Part shown: in pieces, positions 55,320-64,000 of the stretch
Layout of the letters: each line of letters begins with the position of its first letter
Position numbering within the stretch: the stretch's first letter is position 1
Assembly (NCBI GenBank): GCA_023630585.1
Contig: CM042551.1
Location: 18,835,001 to 18,899,000, forward strand
Length of the DNA: 64,000 bases
Source: Cranoglanis bouderius
Taxonomy: Eukaryota > Chordata > Actinopteri > Siluriformes > Cranoglanididae
Reading direction: 5' to 3'
Made by a program: the position numbers and the translations under genes
Notes under the pieces: model-generated
Database searches by the model: none
Told to the model about the DNA's origin: nothing
What the model saw: only the letters and a program-made list of their open reading frames with translations

Positions 55320-55515
55320 AGGAAAGACTGTTTATAGCTGCTGTAACATAAGTGATAACAGAAGCTAGCTTGTTTCACGGACAGTCCACAACAATGAATG
55401 TTTCACAGATGTTCCACAACACGGAATGGAACAATAAATGGATGAAAGTACGATATGTCATTCTTTGATGAGTGAACAAATATAATCATTGGCACACCAC
55501 ATCACACCACATGGA
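55320..55515 (+). repeat. Dispersed repeat, member 3
   Basis: GCTGCTGTAACATAAGTGAT, CTAGCTTGTTTCACGGACAG, TGTCATTCTTTGATGA and ATAATCATTGGCACACCACA follow in the order of member 2. A short internal duplication (AATG-TTTCACAGATGTTCCA) is present. Confidence 0.6.
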
Positions 55516-55616
55516 TTATTTTCCTTTAACAGCATTCACCATTGTGTTTAAATCCTTTCTTAACTACCCAAATGTTGCGTTAACATGATATGAAACAGCC
55601 AAGCAAAATGACACAA

Positions 55617-55932
55617 CCCATCCATCCATTTTCCATACCGCTTATCCTACACAGCCTATCCCAGGGAACTTGGGGCCCACAGCAGGGGACACCCCGGATG
55701 GGGTGCCAACCCATAGCAGGGAACAATCGCACACAACGGACAATTTAGAGATGCCAATTAGCCTACAACACATGTATTTGGACTTGGGAAACCAGAGTAC
55801 CTGGAGGAAATCCCCAAAGCATGGGGAGAACATGCAAGTTCCGTGCACACAGGGCGGAGGCAGGATTGGAACGCCCAACCCAGGAGGTGTGAGGCAAACA
55901 TGCTAACTACTTAGCCATTGTTGACACATCCC
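55617..55932 (+). repeat. L2/SINE-like dispersed repeat
   Basis: CATCCATCCATTTTCCATAC, TATCCCAGGGAACTTGGGGC, GGACACCCCGGATGGGGTGC, AATTTAGAGATGCCAATTAG and CATGCTAACTACTTAGCCAT give the most complete member of this family in the window. Noncoding. Confidence 0.82.
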
Positions 55933-55981
55933 AGAGTTTGGGTTATGTAAATAATGCACAATTTCGCAATTTGTGCACATA

Positions 55982-57490
55982 CAGGCGCATCTCAATAAAT
56001 TAGAATGTCGTGGAAAAGTTCATTCATTTCAGTAATTCAACTCAAATTGTGAAACTCGTGTATTAAATAAATTCAATGCACACAGACTGAAGTAGTTTAA
56101 GTCTTTGGTTCTTTTAATTGTGATGATTTTGGCTCACATTTAACAAAAACCCACCAATTCACTATCTCAACAAATTAGAATACTTCATAAGACCAATGAA
56201 AATAACATTTTTAGTGAATTGTTGGCCTTCTGGAAAGTATGTTCATTTACTGTACATGTACTCAATACTTGGTAGGGGCTCCTTTTGCTTTAATTGCTGC
56301 CTCAATTCGGCGTGGCATGGAGGTGATCAGTTTGTGGCACTGCTGAGGTGGTATGGAAGCCCAGGTTTCTTTGACAGTGGCCTTCAGCTCATCTGCATTT
56401 TTTGTTCTCTTGTTTCTCATTTTCCTCTTGACAATACCCCATAGATTCTCTATGGGGTTCAGGTGTGGTGAGTTTGCTGGCCAGTCAAGCACACCAACAC
56501 CATGGTCATTTAACCAACTTTTGGTGCTTTTGGCACTGTGGGCAGGTGCCAAATCCTGCTGGAAAATGAAATCAGCATCTTCAAAATGCTGGTCAGCAGA
56601 AGGAAGCATGAAGTGCTCCAAAATTTCTTGGTAAACGGGTGCAGTGACTTTGGTTTTCAAAAAACACAATGGACCAACACCAGCAGATGACATTGCACCC
56701 CAAATCATCACAGACTGTGGAAACTTTACACTGGACTTCAAGCAGCTTGGGCTATGAGCTTCTCCACCCTTCCTCCAGACTCTAGGACCTTGGTTTCCAA
56801 ATGAAATACAAAACTTGCTCTCATCTGAAAAGAGGACTTTGGACCACTGGGCAACAGTCCAGTTCTTCTTCTCCTTAGCCCAGGTAAGACGCCTCTGATG
56901 TTGTCTGTGGTTCAGGAGTGGCTTAACAAGAGGAATACGACAACTGTAGCCAAATTCCTTGACACGTCTGTGTGTGGTGGCTCTTGATGCCTTGACCCCA
57001 GCCTCAGTCCATTCCTTGTGAAGTTCACTCAAATTCTTGAATCGATTTTGCTTGACAATCCTCATAAGGCTGCGGTTCTCTCGGTTGGTTGTGCATCTTT
57101 TTCTTCCACACTTTTTCCTTCCACTCAACTTTCTGTTAACATGCTTGGATACAGCACTCTGTGAACAGCCAGCTTCTTTGGCAATGAATGTTTGTGGCTT
57201 ACCTAGTGAACCAAACTGAGAGACCATTTTGAAGGCTCAGGAAACCTTTGCAGGTGTTTTGAGTTGATTAGCTGATTGGCATGTCACCATATTCTAATTT
57301 GTTGAGATAGTGAATTGGTGGGTTTTTGTTAAATGTAAACCAAAATCATCACAATTAAAAGAACCAAAGACTTAAACTACTTCAGTCTGTGTGCATTGAA
57401 TTTATTTAATACACGAGTTTCACAATTTGAGTTGAATTACTGAAATAAACGAACTTTTCCACGACATTCTAATTTATTGAGATGCACCTG
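55982..57490 (-). mobile_element. Apparently intact Tc1-like transposon (family M)
   Basis: TA dinucleotides at 55980-55981 and 57491-57492 flank 1509 bp. The inverted repeats run for about 200 bp each: CAGGCGCATCTCAATAAATT at the left end and AATTTATTGAGATGCACCTG at the right end, continuing to CACTATCTCAACAAATTAGA on the left and its complement near 57300. Differences between the two are few by eye. One uninterrupted transposase gene lies between them. It is the only element in the window with both good ends and an open gene. Confidence 0.93.
56262..57227 (-). CDS. Tc1-like transposase, DD34E, full length
   Basis: A cut-and-paste transposase that binds the element's inverted repeats and inserts at TA, acting in the nucleus. 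The 321-residue frame starts with ATG at 57227. Residues 1-35 form the first helix-turn-helix (KPQTFIAKEAGCSQSAVSKH). A basic GRKKCGRKRCTTNRENR at 36-52 may be linker and nuclear signal, and the second helix-turn-helix lies at about 65-100. The catalytic residues are Asp135 (FSDESKF), Asp225 (FQQDLAPAH) and Glu260 (LNPIE), with 34 residues between the last two. The C-terminus ends KGAPTKY, as in relatives. One odd residue is His in SPHLNPIE, where relatives usually have Asp. Length is close to the family norm of about 340. Activity is not shown by sequence alone. Confidence 0.95.
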   Translation of the reverse strand: MVSQFGSLGKPQTFIAKEAGCSQSAVSKHVNRKLSGRKKCGRKRCTTNRENRSLMRIVKQNRFKNLSELHKEWTEAGVKASRATTHRRVKEFGYSCRIPLVKPLLNHRQHQRRLTWAKEKKNWTVAQWSKVLFSDESKFCISFGNQGPRVWRKGGEAHSPSCLKSSVKFPQSVMIWGAMSSAGVGPLCFLKTKVTAPVYQEILEHFMLPSADQHFEDADFIFQQDLAPAHSAKSTKSWLNDHGVGVLDWPANSPHLNPIENLWGIVKRKMRNKRTKNADELKATVKETWASIPPQQCHKLITSMPRRIEAAIKAKGAPTKY

Positions 57491-57492
57491 TA

Positions 57493-58140
57493 ACTCAACT
57501 CTGAAATGCATTGTTACAACAAATACTATGTGCAATTGGTAAATGTTTTCGCCTTAGATAATTGTGTTATAAGTAATTAAAGTGCCACCAGGCAGTGTTC
57601 TAGACAGCACATCTCTGATTTAAAAAAAAGAAAAGCAAATGCCATGTAAAAATGTTTTCTATCTTAAAGATCCTAGAGCTTTCTTTAATATGATTAAGTA
57701 ATTTACTCTCCACACGCTTTGCCCACAACATCTTAAACTTATTTAAATGCCATGTAGCCTCAAATTCCAGTTGATACCACATTGCCTAGAAACACTAGAC
57801 AAAAACACCACTGTGGATTCTGACCTCCTTTTAATTTTTCTCCTCTGGCCAAATACAGCCACAAAGGTGATTGAAAGAAGTCAGGAATAAAGGAACAGGA
57901 AGTCAATTAGGGATTCATTTGCATTTGATAATAGGTCTCCTGTGCACAACTACAGCTGGACCATGCATGATAGATCAATGTTTAGATATAAACCATTAGT
58001 ACATGCTATAAGAGCATCTTTTGGAAATCAGAAAAGCAAGGCACTGAATCTTGATTTTATTGAGCTGTGAGGATTAATCTAATATCCCTCAGAAAAGACT
58101 CAATATTATTCTGAAGTTAAAATTAAGTTTAAATGATCAA
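57493..58140. other. Noncoding, nothing assigned
   Basis: AT-rich, no recognisable features. Confidence 0.4.
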
Positions 58141-58395
58141 AGATTGTCAAGGATTCATTCCTGCTAAGCCATCATCAGACATACAATGTAGCCACCATAG
58201 TCATGTATACCTACATAAATGAAGTAATATTTGACAGAATTTATGAATGGTTGAGCCATGTTGCATAAATAAGTGCACTAAAACATAATATATCTCATGT
58301 CTTAATACTCCTTGATGGTGGTTATAATGATGCTACAGTACCTGACATTAAAGTATTTGACATGAGGCCTAGCTTTCAGAAAGCAACAGACCCAG
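58141..58395 (+). repeat. Diverged direct repeat, copy 1
   Basis: CAAGGATTCATTCCTGCTA, ACAATGTAGCCACCATAGTC, ATGTATACCTACATAAA, ATATATCTCATGT and GAGGCCTAGCTTTCA-AAAGCA recur in the same order at 60076-60390. Confidence 0.8.
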
Positions 58396-59559
58396 CCCAT
58401 GTCAAACAAGCAAACTATGTAAAATATTTAGTCATCACCATGGGCCTGTGAGCACTAAAGATTTCTGGGAGTATCATTTCTTTCTTACTTTCTTTTTCTT
58501 TTTTCTTTTTTAATGACCTCTTTCAGGGCCACATAAGGACACACTCTAACTTATTACCAATGCTTCAGACTCATAGTGAAGAGGCAAATATGCTAAATTA
58601 TTATTTTTTTCATTTACAAAAATAACAGATATCCATATGAACTCCATTCTTCTCTAATTAAAATGCCTTGAATGAAGTAAAGTATTCTTAAAAATGTGTG
58701 ATAATATACATAGAGTAATTTTCTCTGGACACTTCAGGGTGTTTTGGCTTCCATGACCAGGCAATTCAGAGTGTCCTCCTTAACGAAGGCTCTTACAAGC
58801 ACTGAACAGACATGACAAGATGTGTGGTTGGCCAACAAAATCATAGTTTTGAATATGCACAACCGCCCCCTCACCCCCAAAACTGCTTAATGACAGCACG
58901 GACTGTTCTATCCGCTCTGATTTTAATTCCTTTAAGTCAACCTACAGTGTCTTTTGAAGAGCAAAACAATATTCCAGGCACAGCTCCTTGAGTACACCCC
59001 ATACAAACCTCTGAACAGCAAGAGGGACATCGTGGTAAGTATACCAATAGGTCTGGAAAAGGGCAAGGTGTAAAGACTGATGCAAATACTGTCTTGCATA
59101 ATCGCACTTTATAAAACCTGTCCAGTCAGTCATTATTATTGCGTGCACACTGGCGCAGCAGAGCTTTAATTAACAAGGAGTCTGCAGCAGTAAATCAATT
59201 AAAACACAGGCGCTATTACTGTGATCAAATAAGCCCGCAGTGTATCATTCATAAATAGACTCCGGCTCTAGTTCAATATTTGAAGTGTGATGCACTTGAT
59301 ATCATGCAAACAATTACTAGGGTGTTTGGAGCTTGGTGATAAAATCCATCATCCGTAAACAACAAGAGTTCAAAAACAGGAGGAGGTTCAGTCTTACACA
59401 GTATTTATTGCAGATAACTAATGTGTCAGTTAGGATTTCATTATCCTGATTGTGATTTATTTTATTCCTTTTTAGGAGTGAGCCTGTACATGAGGCCTTT
59501 ACTAAGGCTTCATATAGATACCCAAACATCCTTTTTTTTTTGTTTGTTTTAGGTCTCAT
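58396..59559. other. Noncoding, possibly with conserved sequence
   Basis: No gene or known repeat. The stretch 59120-59300 is repeat-free and contains GAGCTTTAATTAACAAGGAG and TAAATCAATTAAAACACAGG, homeodomain-type words in a moderately GC-rich context. Confidence 0.35.
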
Positions 59560-59815
59560 TCATCACACATTGTGTTGTTGAACATCTCATTCCAGATGTA
59601 TTCCCCCTTTGCTGTTATAATAAGCTCCACTCTTCTGGGAAGGCTTTCCACTATATTTTGGAGCGTGGTTGTGGGGATTTGTGTTCATTCAGCTACAAGA
59701 GCATTAGTGAGATCAGGCACCGATGTTAGGCGAGGACACTTGGGGTGCAGTCGGTGTTCCAGTTCATCCCAAAGGTGTTCAGTTGGGTTGAGGTCAAGGA
59801 AATGGAAAGGCTTAT
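59560..59815 (-). pseudogene. Tc1-like transposase C-terminus (family N)
   Basis: On the minus strand I read FLDLNPTEHLWDELEHRLHP (third catalytic residue kept), then LTSVPDLTNALVAE. A TGA at 59685-59687 stands where relatives carry Trp, followed in the same frame by QIPTTTLQNIVESLPRRVEL and ITAKG. This is the C-terminal quarter of a DDE transposase. Nothing upstream of the Glu region survives and no terminal repeat is seen. Confidence 0.8.
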
Positions 59816-60075
59816 CATTCATAAAATCAATGATGAATACAGAGATTTCAGATTTTTTTTTAAGAATGACTGGATTTCTGTTTATATTTCTAAAATAACT
59901 GCTGCCAAATATTTGTATAGAGACTTTCATATTGAGCTTCATATTGGTATACTGATATCTAGGGGTAAATAAAGAACAAGGCCGATATCAAGACCATTAC
60001 TGACATTGTCCTATTCCTTTTTAATGGTCTTAGATTGTCCTAAGTTAATTCTGAAATTGTAAGGTTTACATCAAC
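59816..60075. other. Noncoding spacer
   Basis: Nothing recognised. Confidence 0.4.
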
Positions 60076-60390
60076 CTCATCAAGGATTAATTCCTGCTAC
60101 GGCAACTTCAGACACACAATGTAGCCACCATACTCATGTATACCTACATAAAATTTTTTAAAAATAAATAAAAAAAAAAAAAAAAAAAAAACGAATTTAT
60201 GAATTAATTTCATAAATACTGTATGTGCACTCTTACATTAATGTAATTTGTAAGAAGTATAGTATTTGTCTCTGTAAAGCTCAAACACAATATATCTCAT
60301 GTATAAATACTTCTTTATGATAATAAAAATGCTACCTGGCACTATTTGACACAAGGCCTAGCTTTCATAAAGCAGCAAAAAAGGAACTCT
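60076..60390 (+). repeat. Diverged direct repeat, copy 2
   Basis: Second copy of 58141-58395, about 1.9 kb away, carrying an extra poly-A run at 60168-60191. Confidence 0.8.
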
Positions 60391-61335
60391 CTGAACAAGT
60401 AAGTGTAATTATAAGTGTCCCAAGTAGTCTTCCTGGCAAAAAGTGTCAGATCTCCAGAACAGAGTGTGGGGATAAATATTTTTAGGTTTCCAAACAATAA
60501 CACATCTGTTTGTTCACACTATTAACACATTTAGAGACACAATCCTAAAGTACACACGTGCAGATTCCTCTGCAAATCATTTACCTACATTTCACTGGAA
60601 AGACAATTTACAGTGTCAACTTTTTTTGGTTACATCACATAAGGATGATTTCTTTTCTTCACATCTCCTTTCATTGCATTCATCACAGTACAGTTCCTTC
60701 CACAACAATGAACTGTTTCTTGCCTTGCTTTGTTTAAAGGAAACACATTAAATACGTTTATACTGATATATTTGTGATGTGCTTAGTGATCTGGTGTTAA
60801 TTTGCTGGTTGAAGGTGCATTCTCATTATTCCTGTGAGATGAATTAGTGTTTTTTGCTGCACTGGTGTAAGAGGAGTACATTGCTAGCACAGTTATAACA
60901 ACATTAGTAGGGGAAATTTTTAATGATCTCAAATGTAGTAATCAGGTTTTGGTGTGAGCTCCTGAAAGCAAAACGTTTTTTTCTCACTCTCATTTTCCAG
61001 CAATGTTGAAGGAAATCCAGCATGGAATTAGAATAGACAACATACAGCAAACTCCAAGTTCCAGGTTATACAACTCTGAGTTACGGCAGAAACTCGGCTC
61101 GGCTAGCTGGGGATCTACAAGATGGCAAGAACGATGGTATTGATTGACTGTGTGCTTTTTTTGTTTTGTTTGAGCTGAGTGCACAGATGAGGAGGTTAGA
61201 GAGCTGGACATGAGAGAGTAAAGGAGAGAAGCTCTCCTACATTAGGCTATCTTTAGGAAGAGCAGGCAGTCAAATGGCATTGTAGGAAATGTAGGAAACC
61301 AAACTTTGTTAACCAAAGTGGAAATAGATGTTCTA
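60391..61335. other. Noncoding, nothing assigned
   Basis: No gene or repeat recognised. Confidence 0.4.
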
Positions 61336-61533
61336 TCCATCCATCCATCCATCCATTTTCTGCACCACTTATCCTACACAGGGTTGCAGGGAGCCTGAAG
61401 CCTATCCCAGGGAGCTCCGGGCACAAGGCGGGGGACACCCTGGACAGGGTGCCAACCCATCACAGATCGCACACATGCATGTCTTTGGATTGGGGGACAA
61501 AGCATGCTAACCACTAAGCCACCATGCCCCCTA
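61336..61533 (+). repeat. L2/SINE-like dispersed repeat with (ATCC)n leader
   Basis: (ATCC)n leads into CATTTTCTGCACCACTTATC, GCCTATCCCAGGGAGCTCCG, GGACACCCTGGACAGGGTGC and CATGCTAACCACTAAGCCAC. The middle part present in the 55617 member is deleted here. Confidence 0.8.
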
Positions 61534-62822
61534 GATTAAACATGTTGATGCAAGAAAAAAAAAGTCAATTCCAAAGTGACTGTTGGCACAAATCCAATAA
61601 AGACTTCTAAGACTTCTTTCATTAGAGCATGTGTGATTTTTGTCACAGGAAACTTTCCAAGTTCCAAGAAAGACCTTCCAACTGGACAACTGATACAAGC
61701 AATAAGAATGATAGTGCTAGGATTGCTTAAAGGATACATGCCCAAGAGTGCAAAGAATAAGGACAAGATTGTGAAGGTCTGAAAACTTTTTTTTTTTTTT
61801 TTTTAAACCTAGCCTTTTCAGTTTTATTGCTTCCTATCTGTGCATAATATCCAAATTATAGAAAACTCAAACAAGGTGCATTACTTCCAGCTTCACCTTT
61901 AGTTGTGTCACATGATTACAGGCATGTACAGATTTCCTCAAGATCTGGACATTTTGCATGTGCGTGTGTGTGTGAGAAAGAGGATGTGTGTGATATGCTG
62001 TCCTGCATGCATTCTCTCAACGCAAAAAGATTAAATTTTTATGAAAAAGAAAAACTGTTTTCCATTTTTAAAAGATTTTTCCTGATGTTAAATGTTGTGT
62101 AGAGTATCCCTAGTGTCAAGGAAAAGTCCCATTGATAAAATGAAAAACAGAGTTGTTGAAACCTCTTGAGAAATTAGTATACAGTAAGTTAATTTTGGAT
62201 GTTTGTTGTTTTGTTCCAACACATTCAAATGTGCCAACGCACAAACTTAATCTGTTGTCTGTCTCCTGTGAAATCAGGAAAATCTGATAATGACTTGTGC
62301 TTCAGAGGGAAGCTGTATGCTAATGACTGCCAGGAATGAACTTGTCAGTCAGAGCTCAGTGTTCATGATGAGTTTCAGCACAGAACTGCGATTTACATCA
62401 TCATTAAGCACAGGTGTCTGTGTTTTCAGGACAATGAACATATTGCTGTTTTCTTCTTAGAAATAACACTTTAGTTTATTTTTCCATATGTGATAAATTT
62501 CACTGCCCTGCATCAGATTTGCTGAATAGGATCTGATAGTTGTTTCTTACTAATACTTAGATGCTGAGTCCAGATATGCTGTTAGTTTTGCTCTAGAATA
62601 TCACAACTTTTCACAAAGCCTGATGTCCGGTGTAGAGCTTTTTTGCCTAAGATGGCCCATAAACGTTAGAGCTATTGCCAGATCCACTGCCACCAACACA
62701 GGAAACACTATGTTTATGTACAATAGGTGAGCAACATTTATCACTTTTCCTCTGATTAGCCCTTATATGAATGCTAGGCACACTTACATGCACACAAAAC
62801 TCCTGATTTCAGGGATTTATAA
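61534..62822. other. Noncoding, nothing assigned
   Basis: A T run at 61788-61804; otherwise no recognisable features. Confidence 0.4.
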
Positions 62823-62960
62823 TGACCAGTGAAAGACGGAAATGCAAGCATAGCCCAGATGATTTCTGCTACATCTGTGGGTGTTTTGCCAGTCCAGAAA
62901 ACCCCTCAAGACGAAGTTCACTCCTTAAGCACTCTGCATATTATTATAATGTTCGTTAGA
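62823..62960 (+). pseudogene. Small cysteine-motif fragment (KCK..PD.FCYICG type)
   Basis: From the ATG at 62823 a 45-codon frame reads SERRKCKHSPDDFCYICGCF and ends in AYYYN before a stop. The C-x(8)-C-x-x-C spacing with FCYICG resembles the start of a protein family found in many copies in insect and fish genomes, probably transposon-derived. The rest of that family is not present downstream. It may be a fragment of a mobile gene or chance; confidence is low. Confidence 0.35.
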
Positions 62961-63420
62961 GATTTTCACAAACATTTCACAGACTATTTGTCTGCTGTTC
63001 ATGTTGTAAACAAGTGTTATGTTTTGTGTGCCTATTGTTGTAATTAATAAATAATAATAGTGAAATTTGACAGCTTCTACCAATTTAAATAAAATGCTGA
63101 AAGCAATATAAATATAGCAAAATTATTAAACACATTCTTATTTTGTGGGAAAACAGTATGTGATAGGGAATTTTCAGTGGCATATTTGAACTCAGCATGA
63201 CCAAAATAGGTAAAAACAAGTGTGATTTGCAAAACAGCATAAACTTTTTTTCTAGATGCAGGGCGATGTTTCCAGTAATTTTACACATTTCAATAATCAC
63301 ATTTTGATGTTCTTTCAATCCAAAGAAAACATTTTTGTACAAATATACTGTACTTTGCCAATGTGTTAACTGTTCTGTGTTTTTGGATTTTAAGATTGTG
63401 TTATGTTTGCACCGTAAACT
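62961..63420. other. Noncoding, nothing assigned
   Basis: AT-rich, no recognisable features. Confidence 0.4.
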
Positions 63421-63560
63421 GTCATGTTGTAGCTGTCATTAGGTTTTTGTATTACTCTATGTAGTGTGTGCACTGTAGGATCACTATAAAGCGGCAACAA
63501 ATTTCTTGTATGCTCAGGCATATTTGGCCAATAAAGTTGATTCTGATTCTTTGCTAGATT
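63421..63560 (+). repeat. LINE 3' tail (candidate)
   Basis: TGTAGCTGTCATTAGG..., then CACTATAAAG, followed by CCAATAAAGTTGATTCTGAT with a repeated GATTCT. A polyadenylation-like signal with a short tandem tail is typical of fish LINE 3' ends. No coding part is present. Confidence 0.4.
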
Positions 63561-63689
63561 TTTTTAATCTCGAAAAATCCTATTCAATTTCTATAATGAC
63601 TGATGAGTTACAACTGCAATATTTACATTGTAATTGATCTGCTTGGCAGATTTGGCTGCGTTTTCCCAAACAGACAACTAGAGTTACAG

Positions 63690-63947
63690 TTAAGGCCAAA
63701 TGTTTACATGCAATGGTGCTTGAAATTTTGTGAACCCTTTTTCTAATTTTCTATATGTGTATCATGGCATGAACTAAGGAGATTCCTGAGGACCTCAGAA
63801 AAAGAGCTGTTGATGCTCATCAGGCTCGAAAAGGTTACAAAACCATCTCTAAAGAGTTTGGCCTCCACCAATCCGCAGTCAGACAGATTGTGTACAAATG
63901 GAGGAAATTTAAGACCATTGTAACCCTCCCCAGGCATGGGGACCAAC

Positions 63948-63948
<1 letters not shown>
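63690..63948 (+). pseudogene. Tc1-like transposon 5' end and transposase N-terminus (family O)
   Basis: A terminus-like stretch (GGTGCTTGAAATTTTGTGAA) precedes ATG at 63764. The frame meets a TGA at its third codon (63770-63772) and then continues TKEIPEDLRKRAVDAHQARK, TISKEFGLHQSAVRQIVYKW and RKFKTIVTLPRHG. This is the first helix-turn-helix of a Tc1 transposase and the start of its linker. The copy is cut off by an AAT microsatellite at 63949. Confidence 0.82.
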
Positions 63949-63989
<41 letters not shown>

Positions 63990-64000
63990 TATTATTATTA
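63949..64000. repeat. (AAT)n/(ATT)n microsatellite at window end
   Basis: About twelve AAT units switch directly to ATT units, so the tract is self-complementary. Confidence 0.95.

Noticed and set aside
60168..60191. Poly-A tail of a processed pseudogene
   Set aside because: The sequence to its left is a local repeat also found at 58141 without the A run; no gene-like sequence precedes it.

Overview
This 64 kb window is vertebrate nuclear DNA of teleost type, plausibly a siluriform catfish. The reasons are its exceptional density of Tc1/mariner-like transposons with TA target sites, a DIRS-type tyrosine-recombinase retrotransposon, L2-like and tRNA-derived SINE repeats, long CA/GA/TA microsatellites and overall AT-richness. 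I found no exon of a recognisable host gene. Every coding region I can assign belongs to a mobile element, so this is intergenic or intronic DNA whose recognisable genes are transposon genes.

Layout. 1-200: a Tc1-like end abutting an L2-type tail. 0.87-4.4 kb: a broken non-LTR retrotransposon on the minus strand (endonuclease, reverse transcriptase, C-terminal zinc finger). 6.85-11.55 kb: a nearly full-length but inactivated DIRS-like element on the minus strand (gag, RT/RNase H, tyrosine recombinase). Its inverted terminal repeats and internal complementary region are still readable, and a short block of telomeric repeats interrupts its recombinase gene. 11.7-12.65 kb: a chimera of two Tc1 families. 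14.1-15.46 kb: a Tc1 copy split by a hAT-like element, with a 163-bp palindrome at the junction. 16.57-18.49 kb: a LINE/SINE-type repeat split by a Tc1-like copy of DD35E spacing. 18.5-22 kb: two more decayed Tc1 copies. 25.3-26.3 kb and 29.1 kb: two copies of another Tc1 family. 32.4 and 34.1 kb: Tc1 remnants. 34.4 kb: a tRNA-derived SINE. 35.7-37.3 kb: a Ty3/gypsy relic between direct repeats. 41.4-42.7 kb: a Tc1 copy lacking its catalytic core. 46.3-47 kb: a reverse-transcriptase relic. 47.9-49.4 kb: an unexplained CpG-rich stretch. 49.7-51.5 kb: a second DD35E copy nested in an L2-type repeat. 51.7-53.1 kb: a core-deleted Tc1 copy. 55.98-57.49 kb: the best preserved element, a Tc1-like transposon with long terminal inverted repeats, flanking TA dinucleotides and one uninterrupted 321-codon transposase frame. 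59.6 and 63.7 kb: further Tc1 remnants.

How it works together. The transposase genes act on terminal inverted repeats, and the window records their history as nested insertions. In three places (159, 16921-18410, 49919-51474) a Tc1-type copy sits at a TA inside an older dispersed repeat. Nearly all copies are dead through nonsense codons, frameshifts or loss of the catalytic DDE core. Only the copy at 55982-57490 still looks capable of making a full transposase. Family assignments rest on motifs and remembered repeat families, not on a database search.
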